From positions 62,001-126,000 of the forward strand of contig NZ_BNBO01000008.1 in the NCBI RefSeq assembly GCF_014655955.1: a stretch of 64,000 bases of DNA, given 5' to 3'. The notes beneath the pieces are model-generated. The model was not told the DNA's origin. It did no database searches and worked only from the letters and a program-made list of their open reading frames with translations. Both the position numbers and the translations under genes were made by a program. Numbering within the stretch: position 1 is the stretch's first letter; every line of letters starts with the position of its first letter. Positions 36,372-46,871 of the stretch are shown here, in pieces. This DNA is from Kitasatospora indigofera (lineage in GTDB: Bacteria; Actinomycetota; Actinomycetes; Streptomycetales; Streptomycetaceae).

Positions 36372-36692
36372 ATGCGGAGTTTGCGGCGGGTGCGGCGGTT
36401 GCGTCGCACGCGGGTGGTACGGCTGGCGCGGCTCGGCCGGCGGGTCGGTACGGCGGGTGCGGTGGGGGTGCTGATCTCGATGGGGGGCCCGGCGCACGCG
36501 GAGGGTTCGGAGCCCGGTACGGGGGTGGCTTCGTCGCCGGCGCCGGCTTCGGCGGAGTTCGCGCCGGTGCTGAGCGACTCGATGGGCGGGGACGCGGGGC
36601 TGGTCGCGGTGGGCGGCGGTCTGGTGGTGGTGGCCGGGGGTGCGGCGCTGTGGTTGAAGCGGCGTCGTTCCGGGGTGCTGGACCAGCACTGA
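36372..36692 (+). CDS. Small secreted protein with C-terminal membrane anchor
   Basis: A 106-residue protein. The first 24 residues hold eleven Arg, then a hydrophobic core and an AHA cleavage-like site at 41-43. A short Ser/Pro/Ala middle leads to one hydrophobic helix (about 75-95, LVAVGGGLVVVAGGAALWL) and the positive tail KRRRS. This is the layout of a cell-wall-sorted precursor, but no LPxTG/LAxTG motif precedes the helix, so it is more likely a membrane-tethered peptide. GGGGAG lies 6 bases before the ATG at 36372; an in-frame ATG at 36351 is an alternative. No function known. Confidence 0.7.
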   Translation: MRSLRRVRRLRRTRVVRLARLGRRVGTAGAVGVLISMGGPAHAEGSEPGTGVASSPAPASAEFAPVLSDSMGGDAGLVAVGGGLVVVAGGAALWLKRRRSGVLDQH

Positions 36693-36894
36693 GGCGGTGG
36701 GCCCGGGGGTGGTGACCGGTGCCGAAGGCCGGTGACGGGTGACCGGTGTGCGGCCGCGGTGTGCGGCGGCCCGGTGCGGCGGGGTGAGGACGAGGTGCGG
36801 CCGTGGGCCGGTTTCCGGGTGACCGGGGCCGGCCCGTTGTGTTGTCCGGGCCGGTGCGGGGGCTCCCGCGGTCCGTCGGGCGGTCCCGGACGCA

Positions 36895-36927
36895 CCGCGC
36901 CCGCCGGCGGGGTGCCGGCGGGCGCGG
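36895..36927 (-). terminator. Terminator of ppc
   Basis: Perfect 14-base arms (36895-36908 and 36914-36927) with a five-base loop lie 28 bases beyond the ppc stop. It may also stop transcripts of the convergent small gene. Confidence 0.8.
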
Positions 36928-36955
36928 TGGTGGGTCGGTGGCGGTGCGGTGGCGG

Positions 36956-39763
<2,808 letters not shown>

Positions 39764-39803
39764 GGCTGGCTCCCTGTGGTGGTGGGGTTCGGCAACGGCT
39801 CTT

Positions 39804-39817
39804 GTCACCTGGGTGAC
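39804..39817. promoter_or_regulatory. Inverted repeat in the ppc leader, candidate operator
   Basis: GTCACC and GGTGAC form a perfect 6-base-arm repeat around TG, followed by another GGTGAC (39818-39823). TATGCT on the minus strand at 39858-39853 is a candidate ppc -10 box, so the repeat would lie about 30 bases into the transcript. Confidence 0.4.
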
Positions 39818-40021
39818 GGTGACGCGTGCGGACCGCGCTGTCCGACGCGACCAGCATAGGTGGGTGGGTGGCTCGCGTCCGAGAGGTGGCCGGATCGCGG
39901 ACACGTCCGGCCGGCCGGGGAGGCCGGCGGCCGGGTGGGCCACAGAGGTCTGGACCATTTGGCGGGGGGTGGAGGGTGCCCGCGGCGGGGAATTCCGGAT
40001 GGGCGGGATCGCGCCAGCGCC

Positions 40022-40027
40022 TAGGCT
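40022..40027 (+). promoter_or_regulatory. -10 box of a leaderless promoter for the histidine kinase
   Basis: TAGGCT lies seven bases before the ATG at 40035 with no ribosome site between. Confidence 0.5.
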
Positions 40028-40034
40028 GTCGGGT

Positions 40035-41318
40035 ATGAGTAACCCGCCTGGGGAGACAGCGCCGCCGGTCCGGCCGCTGTGGTGGTGGAAACGGCGCCGT
40101 AGTGCGTTCCTGGACGTCGGCCTGGCCGCGCTGGCCGGCCTGGAGTGCGGGTTCGGGGCGTACCGGTTCGTCGGCGACCGGCTGGGGATGGGCCTGCCCA
40201 TGGCGGTCCTGGCGCTGGTGGTCGGGGTGCTGGCGGGGGCGTCGCTGGTGGTGCGCCGGCGGTGGCCGGCGGTGCCGGTGCTGATGGCGCTGCTGTTCCT
40301 GCCGGGGCTGTCCGGCGTGATCCTGTTGATGGTGTCGCTGTACACGCTGGCGGCGACCTGGGAGTGGCCCTCGCGGCGCCGGCGGGTGGTGGCCCTGTCG
40401 GGGCTGGCGTTCGTCGAGTCGGTGGGGATGGTGCTGACGGCGCTGCTCGCCCCGGGCCGGCCGGCGCCCTCGCCGGAGGTGGGCGGGCCGCCGGTGTGGG
40501 GCCTGGCGGTGCTGGTGGGGGTGGCGTTGACGGTGCCTCCGGTGGTCACCGGCCTGTACGTGGGGGCGAAGCGGCGGCTGGTGGAGTCGTTGAAGGACCG
40601 GGCGCACGGCCTGGAGACCGAGCTGGACCTGCTGGCCGAGCAGGCGCAGGAGCGGGCCCGCCGGGCGCGGCTGGAGGAGCGCACCCGGATCGCCCGGGAG
40701 ATGCACGACGTGGTGGCGCACCGGGTGTCCCTGATGGTGGTGCACGCCGGTGCGCTGGAGCGGATCGTGGCGAAGGACCCGCAGAAGGCGGCGCAGAGCG
40801 CCAAGCTGGTGGCGGAGGTCGGCCGGCAGGCGCTGGACGAGCTGCGGGAGATCCTCGGGGTGCTGCGGATGGCCGAGGAGCCGGGCGCCGGGGGTGAGCA
40901 GCCGGACGGGCTGTCCGGGCTGCCGGGGTTGGTGGACCAGTCGAAGGCGGCGGGGATGGCCGTCACCTTCACGGTCAGCGGGGCGCGTCGGGCGTTCAGC
41001 GCGGAGGCGGAGCGGACGGCCTTCCGGGTGGTCCAGGAGGGGCTGACCAACGCGCACAAGCACGCGGGCGGGGCGTTGGTGGCGGTGCTGCTGGCGTACG
41101 TGCCGAACGGTGTCCGGGTGGCGGTGGTGAACGGTTGTCCGGTCGCGGCGGGGGAGCGGGTGGGCCTGCCGAGCGGGGGCAACGGGCTGGTCGGGATGCG
41201 CGAGCGGGTGGTGGCGCTGGGCGGGACCTTCCGGGCCGGGCCGGAGTGCGACGGCGGCTTCCGGGTGGAGGCGGTGCTGCCGTCGCGGCTGGCCCTGCAG
41301 AGCGAGCGGCTGGGCTGA
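40035..41318 (+). CDS. Orphan sensor histidine kinase (NarL-type, HisKA_3)
   Basis: A 427-residue membrane kinase with five or six N-terminal hydrophobic segments (about 27-175) and no extracellular domain. A coiled coil and the HisKA_3 domain follow ([29 protein letters not shown]), phospho-acceptor His224. The ATPase has N-box [17 protein letters not shown] and G2 [11 protein letters not shown]. The G1 position reads VVNGCP instead of the common DDG/DNG. No response-regulator gene lies next to it; the two LuxR-type regulators are 13-16 kb away. The message appears leaderless. Confidence 0.9.
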   Translation: MSNPPGETAPPVRPLWWWKRRRSAFLDVGLAALAGLECGFGAYRFVGDRLGMGLPMAVLALVVGVLAGASLVVRRRWPAVPVLMALLFLPGLSGVILLMVSLYTLAATWEWPSRRRRVVALSGLAFVESVGMVLTALLAPGRPAPSPEVGGPPVWGLAVLVGVALTVPPVVTGLYVGAKRRLVESLKDRAHGLETELDLLAEQAQERARRARLEERTRIAREMHDVVAHRVSLMVVHAGALERIVAKDPQKAAQSAKLVAEVGRQALDELREILGVLRMAEEPGAGGEQPDGLSGLPGLVDQSKAAGMAVTFTVSGARRAFSAEAERTAFRVVQEGLTNAHKHAGGALVAVLLAYVPNGVRVAVVNGCPVAAGERVGLPSGGNGLVGMRERVVALGGTFRAGPECDGGFRVEAVLPSRLALQSERLG

Positions 41319-41415
41319 GCGGAACGACGGGGCGGGCGGCCGAGCGGGCTGCTGGGCCGTGCGGGTGCCCGGGGCGGGCGGGCGGTCGGGCTGCGGGCCG
41401 CCCGGGCCCCGGGGG

Positions 41416-41943
41416 TCAGGCCGGCGGCGGCCCGGTGCGCAGCCGCTCCGGCAGGGTGCCGAGGAGCAGGGTGGTGACCGCCTGGTCGACGCCCTCGCCG
41501 AGGAACCACTCGCCGGTGTGGTCCAGGCTGTAGACCCGCCCGGCCTCGTCGATGGCGAGCAGCGCCCGGCCGTACATCTCCTCGCCGAGCGGGGCCAGCT
41601 TGGTGTCCAGGGCGCGGCCGAGGTCGGCCAGGGTGCGCGGCTGGTGCAGGCCGCAGAGCGGGTCGAGCAGGAACGGGGTGCGGGCCAGGTCGCGTCCGGC
41701 GCCGGACGGTTCGAAGTGCAGGCCGCCGAACTCGGCCCAGGCCTCCACCGCCGCCGGGAACACCGAGTGCCGTACGCCGTGCGCGTCGCCGGGGGTGCCG
41801 TACCCGGCGAGGGCGTCGGCCCACTCCTCGGCCTGCTGGATCTGCCAGCGGCCGGGGTGCCAGCCGGCCTGCTTGAGCTCGGCGGCGACGTCGGCGGGGA
41901 AGCGCGGCCGCAGCCGGGAGGGGGTGGGACTGAGCGGGTTCAG
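41416..41943 (-). CDS. SUKH-3 family immunity-type protein without a normal start codon
   Basis: The frame encodes a SUKH-3-like protein: [90 protein letters not shown] proteins neutralise nuclease and deaminase toxins. It is in the same frame as, and directly follows, the deaminase stop TGA (41994-41992). Between that stop and the conserved domain there is no ATG, GTG or TTG. The first such codon (GTG 41763) would cut off about half the domain. A CTG at 41943 with GGAG six bases upstream is the likeliest start, giving 175 residues; readthrough of the TGA is the alternative. Confidence 0.7.
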   Translation of the reverse strand: MNPLSPTPSRLRPRFPADVAAELKQAGWHPGRWQIQQAEEWADALAGYGTPGDAHGVRHSVFPAAVEAWAEFGGLHFEPSGAGRDLARTPFLLDPLCGLHQPRTLADLGRALDTKLAPLGEEMYGRALLAIDEAGRVYSLDHTGEWFLGEGVDQAVTTLLLGTLPERLRTGPPPA

Positions 41944-41991
41944 GACGTGCTCCAGCGATCGGGGACAGGGGTCGTGCGGCGGGGCGGAGGA

Positions 41992-42459
41992 TCAGGCGCC
42001 CGGGGGCCCGACGGCGACGCTCTGGACGTTCAGGTGCTCCAGCAGCGGCTCGCAGGAGCGGCACGGCGGCGCGTGGGTGCCGTGGGCGGGGTCGTGCTCC
42101 TCCCGGATCCGGACGGTGGTCAGCCGGGCGCCCTTGAGGGACTTGCGGGCCTCGCCCAGGCTCAGCGGTTTGCGGGCGGCGCGCTTGGAGCGGCCGGCGT
42201 CCACCGTGGTGAGGTGCTGGGAGAGCAGGACGGCCTCCGGGCAGTGCCCGGTGAACCGCTCCCGGTGCTCGACCGGCAGGGCGTCCAGGAAGTCGCCGAT
42301 CAGTGGGTGCAGGCCGGGGCGGTGCTCGGCCTTGTCGCCGGCCAGGGTGAGCACCTCGCCGCCGCGCAGCGAGAGGGCGGCCGCGACGGCGGGCAGCAGG
42401 CTGTCGCGGAGGTGGCGCAGCAGGGGGGCGCCGGCCGGGGTGGTCTCCTCGACGGTCAT
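41992..42459 (-). CDS. YwqJ-like nucleic acid deaminase-fold protein
   Basis: A 155-residue protein with the zinc-deaminase signature: [10 protein letters not shown] (Cys73, Glu75) and PPCRSC (Cys133, Cys136), plus an upstream [10 protein letters not shown] stretch as in YwqJ-type toxins. Such deaminases act on nucleic acids or nucleotides and usually form the C-terminal toxin of polymorphic systems. Here it is free, with no secretion or trafficking domain. The frame continues after its stop into a SUKH-3 protein, the cognate immunity type. The role as toxin, or as a domesticated intracellular enzyme, is inferred. Confidence 0.75.
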   Translation of the reverse strand: MTVEETTPAGAPLLRHLRDSLLPAVAAALSLRGGEVLTLAGDKAEHRPGLHPLIGDFLDALPVEHRERFTGHCPEAVLLSQHLTTVDAGRSKRAARKPLSLGEARKSLKGARLTTVRIREEHDPAHGTHAPPCRSCEPLLEHLNVQSVAVGPPGA

Positions 42460-43138
42460 ACGGCTTCCTCCTTCTGCGCGGTGTCCGGGCGGGTCGCCCC
42501 TGGTGGGGCGGCGTGCGGTCGGGGCCGGTCGCCGTCCGGGCCTCCGCCCGGCCGTGGTCCTGGCCGTCCGCCCGGTCTACCGGCGGGTAGTTCCGGTGGC
42601 GCGGGCCGGTGGTGCTCCGGGCCGGCTCCGGCCCGGGCCCAAGCCTGTCAAACGCCACTGTCAGTCGGTCACCCGGGGTGTTGGGCCGGGGAGAGAAGGA
42701 TGGGGCATCGGCGGCCCGGAAGGTGGGAGGCGGGGCCGGTGGACACGCGGCGGGGGCGGGATCTGCACGGGTTCCTCACGGAATGTCCGCCGGATCGCCC
42801 CGTGGCCGGCCCGTGGGCGGTCCTGGGCGGCCTCGGCGGGGCGGGTGACGGCGGCCGTTCCGGCTGTGCGGGTGCCGGGCGGTGGTCCCGCGTGCCATCG
42901 GCCGGGGCCGGCAACTCCTCGGCACGAAAGCGCTGTTGGGGCGGTGTCCGGCCGGGTGGCGCGGCGCCGGCCCGGGGCCCGGCGGGAGCGGGCCCGGAGC
43001 GGCGGGGCGGTGCCGGGGGCCGCTCGCCGCAGGCCGCCGCGGCCTGCCCGGACGAACCTCCAGGCGGGGCGACCGAGCTCCGGGCCGACCCCCTACCCTG
43101 GTGTCCAGCAATCGGCTTCAGTAGGTGGGGGCTCCCAG
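42460..43138. other. Intergenic region between divergent toxin/immunity-type genes
   Basis: No gene or RNA can be supported in these 679 bases. TTGACA occurs on the minus strand near 42650 without a clear -10. TACCCT at 43094-43099 is a likely -10 box for the following gene, giving a ~35-base leader with a GGTGGGGG ribosome site. Confidence 0.4.
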
Positions 43139-44140
43139 ATGACGACAGGTCGGCCCGGCACCGCCGCCGCGCCCAACGGGGCGTACGCGGGCCAGGTGGT
43201 GCAGTTCCCGGACCCGGTACGGGCGCAGAGGCATCCCGCCGGGGTCCGGGTGGACGAGTACGGGTACCCGGACTTCAGCGCGTACGCCGCGGCCGCCGCC
43301 GAGGTCGCCGACCCGCCGGAGGGCTTCGGGGTCGACGAGCTGAGACTGACCGACTTCGTCTCGGCGAACGCCGCGCTGTTCACCCAGGGCCACGAGCTCT
43401 GGGCGGACCAGGACACCGCCGTCGCCACCCCGCCCGGCTGGACCTGGCACCACGCCGTCGGGCGGGCCGCCCCCGGCTGGCGCCGGATGGAGCTCGTCCC
43501 GGTCGAGGTGAAGGCGCTGCTGCGGCACCACGGCGGCCTGGCCCGCTCCTCCGCCGACCACGGCCGGCGCGGCACCCGCCCGCTCCAGGAGCACCGCCCG
43601 GTGCACTTCTCGCTGGCCAAGGACGGCGGCGACCCGCTGAGCGTCCCGGAGGACCTGGTCCAGCGGGCCGAGGAGCGGCTGGGCTACCGGCTGCCCGGCG
43701 CCTACCGCAACTTCCTCAAGGTGGCCGGCGGCCGCACGCCGGCCGGCGTCGCGCTCGACACCGAGTACGGACTGCTGCTCGACCAGCCGTTCCTGACGCT
43801 CAGTGAGGAGTACGGGGTCGACGACCTCGTCTACGCCAACAAGTGCCTGCGCGACCACCTGACCAAGGACTACCTCGGGATCGCGTACGTCCAGGGCGGC
43901 CTGCTGGCGATCAAGGTCCGCGGCGAGGGCACCGGTTCGGTCTGGGCCTGCCTCTACGACGACGCCCGGGACACCGGCGGCCCGGAGGCGCCCGAGGACC
44001 GGGTGGCGCGGCTGCTGCTGCCCTGCGGCGAGGACTTCGACGCGTTCCTGCTCCGGCTGGCCGGCAGTCCGCCGGAGCTGGAGACGGTCGCGGAGCTGAT
44101 GGTGGACGGCGGGTTCGCCCGGGCCGTCCCGGTGCGCTGA
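43139..44140 (+). CDS. SMI1/KNR4 (SUKH-1) protein fused to an HNH/LHH-like nuclease remnant
   Basis: A 333-residue protein. After a disordered 35-residue lead, VDEYGYPDFSAYA begins a domain with WTWHHAVG (101-108), RRMELVPVEV and LLRHHGG (128-133). This W-HH...MxLVP...H-x-GG pattern is the signature of LHH-type HNH nucleases of polymorphic toxins. The second half is a SUKH-1/SMI1 domain: VSVPEDLVQRAEERLGYRLPGAYRNFLKVAGG through LLLDQPFLTL, DLVYANKCLRDHLTKDYLGIAYVQGGLLAIKV. A toxin-like and an immunity-like domain in one chain is unusual; it may be a self-inhibited enzyme or a decoy. It starts a two-gene unit with the next gene, 63 bases on. Confidence 0.78.
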   Translation: MTTGRPGTAAAPNGAYAGQVVQFPDPVRAQRHPAGVRVDEYGYPDFSAYAAAAAEVADPPEGFGVDELRLTDFVSANAALFTQGHELWADQDTAVATPPGWTWHHAVGRAAPGWRRMELVPVEVKALLRHHGGLARSSADHGRRGTRPLQEHRPVHFSLAKDGGDPLSVPEDLVQRAEERLGYRLPGAYRNFLKVAGGRTPAGVALDTEYGLLLDQPFLTLSEEYGVDDLVYANKCLRDHLTKDYLGIAYVQGGLLAIKVRGEGTGSVWACLYDDARDTGGPEAPEDRVARLLLPCGEDFDAFLLRLAGSPPELETVAELMVDGGFARAVPVR

Positions 44141-44203
44141 GATGCGCGGCGGGCGGCGGGCGGGGCAGGCAACAGATGGTGAGCGGACAGGGGTGAACCG
44201 GGC

Positions 44204-46672
44204 GTGGTGACGTACGCGCAGGCGCAGGCGGTCGCGGACGACTGGATCAATGGCGGGGTGCCGCGCTCGCAGCAGCGCGAGGTGCGGGTCCGGGAGTTCG
44301 ACCTCGGCTTCGTGTGCTGGTCGGTGGACCCGGCCGAGGGCCCGGCGGCCGACGGCGGGGAGGTCCGGCTGGTGATCGCCCGCGACACCGGGGCGAGCAC
44401 CCTGTGGCCGGCCCTGCCGGTGAACGAGGTCGTCCGGCAGTACGAGGAGGTCTACGGCCGGCCGGTGGGGGCCAACCCCGCGGGTGCGGCCCGGCCGGCC
44501 CCGGGGCCGGTCGAGGCGACGTCCTTCCTGCTCAGCCCGCCGCAGTGGCTGCAGGAGGCCGGCGCGGCGGCGATCGCGGCGGAGGCGGCCCGGCTCGGCG
44601 AGCCCGCGCCCGCGCCCGCGCCCGCCGCCCAGCCACCCGCTGCCCCGGCCGCGCCGGCTCCCGCGCCCGTGCCGGCTCCCGCGCCCGTGCCGGCTCCCGC
44701 GCCCGAGCCGGAGTTCTCCGGCGGCTACGGGCAGGGCCCCGGGCCCGCCGTGCTCAGCACGCCGCCCGCCTCCGACCGTCCGGCCGGGGACGCGCCGACC
44801 ATGCTCGCCCCGCCGTCCGGCCCGGACGCGCCGGTTCCGCCGGCCGGGGACGCCGCCGCCACCGTGCTGCTGCCCGAGGGCCTGCCCGGCGGGCCGCCGG
44901 CGCCGCTCGGCGCCACGCCGCCGTTCCCGGCCCAGCAGCCGGCCGCCGACGGGTACGCGCCGACCGTGCTCGCCCCGCCCGGCGCCCTGCCGGGCCTGGC
45001 CGGCCTGCCCGGCGCACCCGGCACCCCGCCGCCGGTCGACCACGCGGCCACCGTGCTGGCGCCCCCGGACGGCCTGCCCGGCGCACCCGGCGTGCCCGGT
45101 CCGCCCGCGGGCGGACCCGCCGTCGACCACGCGCCGACCATGCTGGCCCCGCCCGACGCCGCCCCCGGCCTGATGGGCCTGCCGGGCGCCCCCGCGGCCC
45201 CGGGCCCGGTGGGCCTCGGCCGGTCCGGCTCCAGTGCCCCGCCGCCCCCGCCGCCCGCCGACCTGCGCGGCGGCGCCGGACCGGCCCAGGCCGGCGGCGG
45301 CCGCGGTTCGAGCGCCCCGCCGCCGCCCCCGCCGGGCGGGCTGCGCCAGACCCCCGGCGCCGCCCCGGCGGCCGGCGGCCTCGGCCGGTCCGGCTCCAGT
45401 GCCCCGCCGCCCCCCCCGCCGCCCCGCCTGCGCGGCGCCGACGGGCAGGCTGCGCCGCCGGCCCCGGCCCCCGCCGCCCCGCCGGCCGCGCCCGGCGCCG
45501 CCGGTGTCGCGTACGAGCGGACCCAGCTGGCGCACGCGGTCGAGCTGCCCGGGGGCCCCGGCACCCCGCGCCCCGCCGTGCCGCCGGCCGGCTACGGCTA
45601 CCCCGGTGCCGGCGCCCCCGGGGCGCCGGGCCCGGCCGTCGCGCCCGCCGTGGTGCCGCCGCCCGCCCCCGGCCCGCAGGGCCCGCCGGTGCCCCCCGGC
45701 GTGCCGGTGGTCGGCCCCGGCTACTTCGCCGCGCTCAGCTACCGCGCCCCCGACGGCTCGGAGCAGAAGCTGCTGCAGCGCAGCGAGCCGGGCACGCCCC
45801 ACCCCGAGTGGAAGATCCTCCAGGAGCTGCGCCGGCTGAATGTCCCGCCGGAGCAGGTGCTGGAGCTCTACACCGAGCTGGAGTCCTGCGACCTGCCGGG
45901 CGGCTACTGCGCGCGGATGATCCGGGCGTCCTGGCCGAACGTGCGGCTGACCCACACCGCCGGCTACGGGCGGGACCAGCAGGCCCGGCAGGCGGGGATG
46001 TCCCACCTGCTGGACCACCTGGACGAGCTGCACCAGCTGGCCTCCGCCCCGCAGCGCCCGCGCCCCGTCCGGGCGCCGCTGCCCGCCCCGGGCAGTGTGC
46101 CGCCGCTGCCGCCGCTCCCGCCGCAGCAGCTGGCGGCGGAGCTGGGCCAGGCCTTCGGGCCGGCCGTGTTCCGCTTCGAGCAGCGCGCCGTCTCCCGGCA
46201 GGGCGTGCCGGAGCCGGTGGCGCAGACCCTGATGTGGGCCGGCCTGCCGCGCGACTTCGGACCGTTCTTCTGGGCCCAGGCGCAGGAGGGCCGCCCGATC
46301 CCGACGCTGGCCGAGCTGGCCGCCGAGCGCGGCGTCCAGGGCGGGCCGGACTTCGGCGGCTACCTCGTCCTCGGCAACGACTACGGGCGCCAGCTGTGCG
46401 TGCAGTACGGCACCGCGGCCGTGGTGGCGGTGGACCTGGAGGGCGGCGGGGAGCCGCCGCGCTTCGTGAACACCGGCGTGCCGGAGTTCGTCCGTTCGCT
46501 CGCCCTGCTGGGCCGGATGTGGCGGCTGCGGTACTCGCTCACCCCGGACCAGGCGGGCCGCTGGACCACCGACTTCCAGGCCCAGCTGGCGGCCGTCGAC
46601 CCGGCGGCGCTGCAGTCGGCGGACACCTGGTGGGCCGTTCTTCTCGAACAGTTCTGGGACGGTCTGCTCTAG
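44204..46672 (+). CDS. Imm35 - Pro-rich linker - deaminase - SUKH-4 multidomain protein
   Basis: An 822-residue protein of at least four parts. Residues 1-90 (YAQAQAVADDWINGGVPRSQQREVRVREFDLGFVCWSVDP, LVIARDTGASTLWPALP) match Imm35. Residues ~100-500 are a Pro/Ala/Gly linker with repeats of APTMLAPP/ATVLAPP and three GSSAPPPPPP units. A deaminase-like domain follows with HPEW (His533, Glu535) and Cys562-x6-Cys569, the XOO_2897-type zinc site. The C-terminus (about 620-822: FFWAQAQEGRPIPTLAEL, GGYLVLGNDYGRQLCVQY, FVNTGVPEFVRSLALLGRMW) matches SUKH-4. Two immunity-type domains flank an enzyme domain in one chain. There is no signal peptide. GTG codons at 44204 and 44207 are both possible. Confidence 0.78.
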   Translation: MVTYAQAQAVADDWINGGVPRSQQREVRVREFDLGFVCWSVDPAEGPAADGGEVRLVIARDTGASTLWPALPVNEVVRQYEEVYGRPVGANPAGAARPAPGPVEATSFLLSPPQWLQEAGAAAIAAEAARLGEPAPAPAPAAQPPAAPAAPAPAPVPAPAPVPAPAPEPEFSGGYGQGPGPAVLSTPPASDRPAGDAPTMLAPPSGPDAPVPPAGDAAATVLLPEGLPGGPPAPLGATPPFPAQQPAADGYAPTVLAPPGALPGLAGLPGAPGTPPPVDHAATVLAPPDGLPGAPGVPGPPAGGPAVDHAPTMLAPPDAAPGLMGLPGAPAAPGPVGLGRSGSSAPPPPPPADLRGGAGPAQAGGGRGSSAPPPPPPGGLRQTPGAAPAAGGLGRSGSSAPPPPPPPRLRGADGQAAPPAPAPAAPPAAPGAAGVAYERTQLAHAVELPGGPGTPRPAVPPAGYGYPGAGAPGAPGPAVAPAVVPPPAPGPQGPPVPPGVPVVGPGYFAALSYRAPDGSEQKLLQRSEPGTPHPEWKILQELRRLNVPPEQVLELYTELESCDLPGGYCARMIRASWPNVRLTHTAGYGRDQQARQAGMSHLLDHLDELHQLASAPQRPRPVRAPLPAPGSVPPLPPLPPQQLAAELGQAFGPAVFRFEQRAVSRQGVPEPVAQTLMWAGLPRDFGPFFWAQAQEGRPIPTLAELAAERGVQGGPDFGGYLVLGNDYGRQLCVQYGTAAVVAVDLEGGGEPPRFVNTGVPEFVRSLALLGRMWRLRYSLTPDQAGRWTTDFQAQLAAVDPAALQSADTWWAVLLEQFWDGLL

Positions 46673-46687
46673 CGGATCGTCGCAGGT

Positions 46688-46723
46688 GACGGGGGCGTAC
46701 CGGCCTCGGGTACGGCCCCCGTC
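46688..46723 (+). terminator. Terminator after the toxin/immunity-like unit
   Basis: GACGGGGG (46688-46695) pairs with CCCCCGTC (46716-46723), extended by GTACC/GGGTAC with one bulge around a short loop, 16 bases after the stop. Confidence 0.7.
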
Positions 46724-46871
46724 CGTGTCGGCACGGCGGCGCCTCGTTGGGGTTTCGCCACGATCTGCGCAAAATAGGTCAAGAGGACGGTCGTACCCGC
46801 CCGCTCCTCGCCACGCAACGATTCGTCCCGGCCCTGGGCTCCGCAGCCCGTGATCACGAGGGGAAGAGCCC

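Noticed and set aside
42609..42848. 79-codon open frame between the deaminase and SUKH-1 genes
   Set aside because: No ribosome site, Gly/Arg/Ser low complexity and no motif.
44800..45450. Repeated DNA inside the Imm35 gene considered as an independent repeat element
   Set aside because: It encodes the Pro-rich APTMLAPP and SSAPPPPPP linker and stays in frame throughout.
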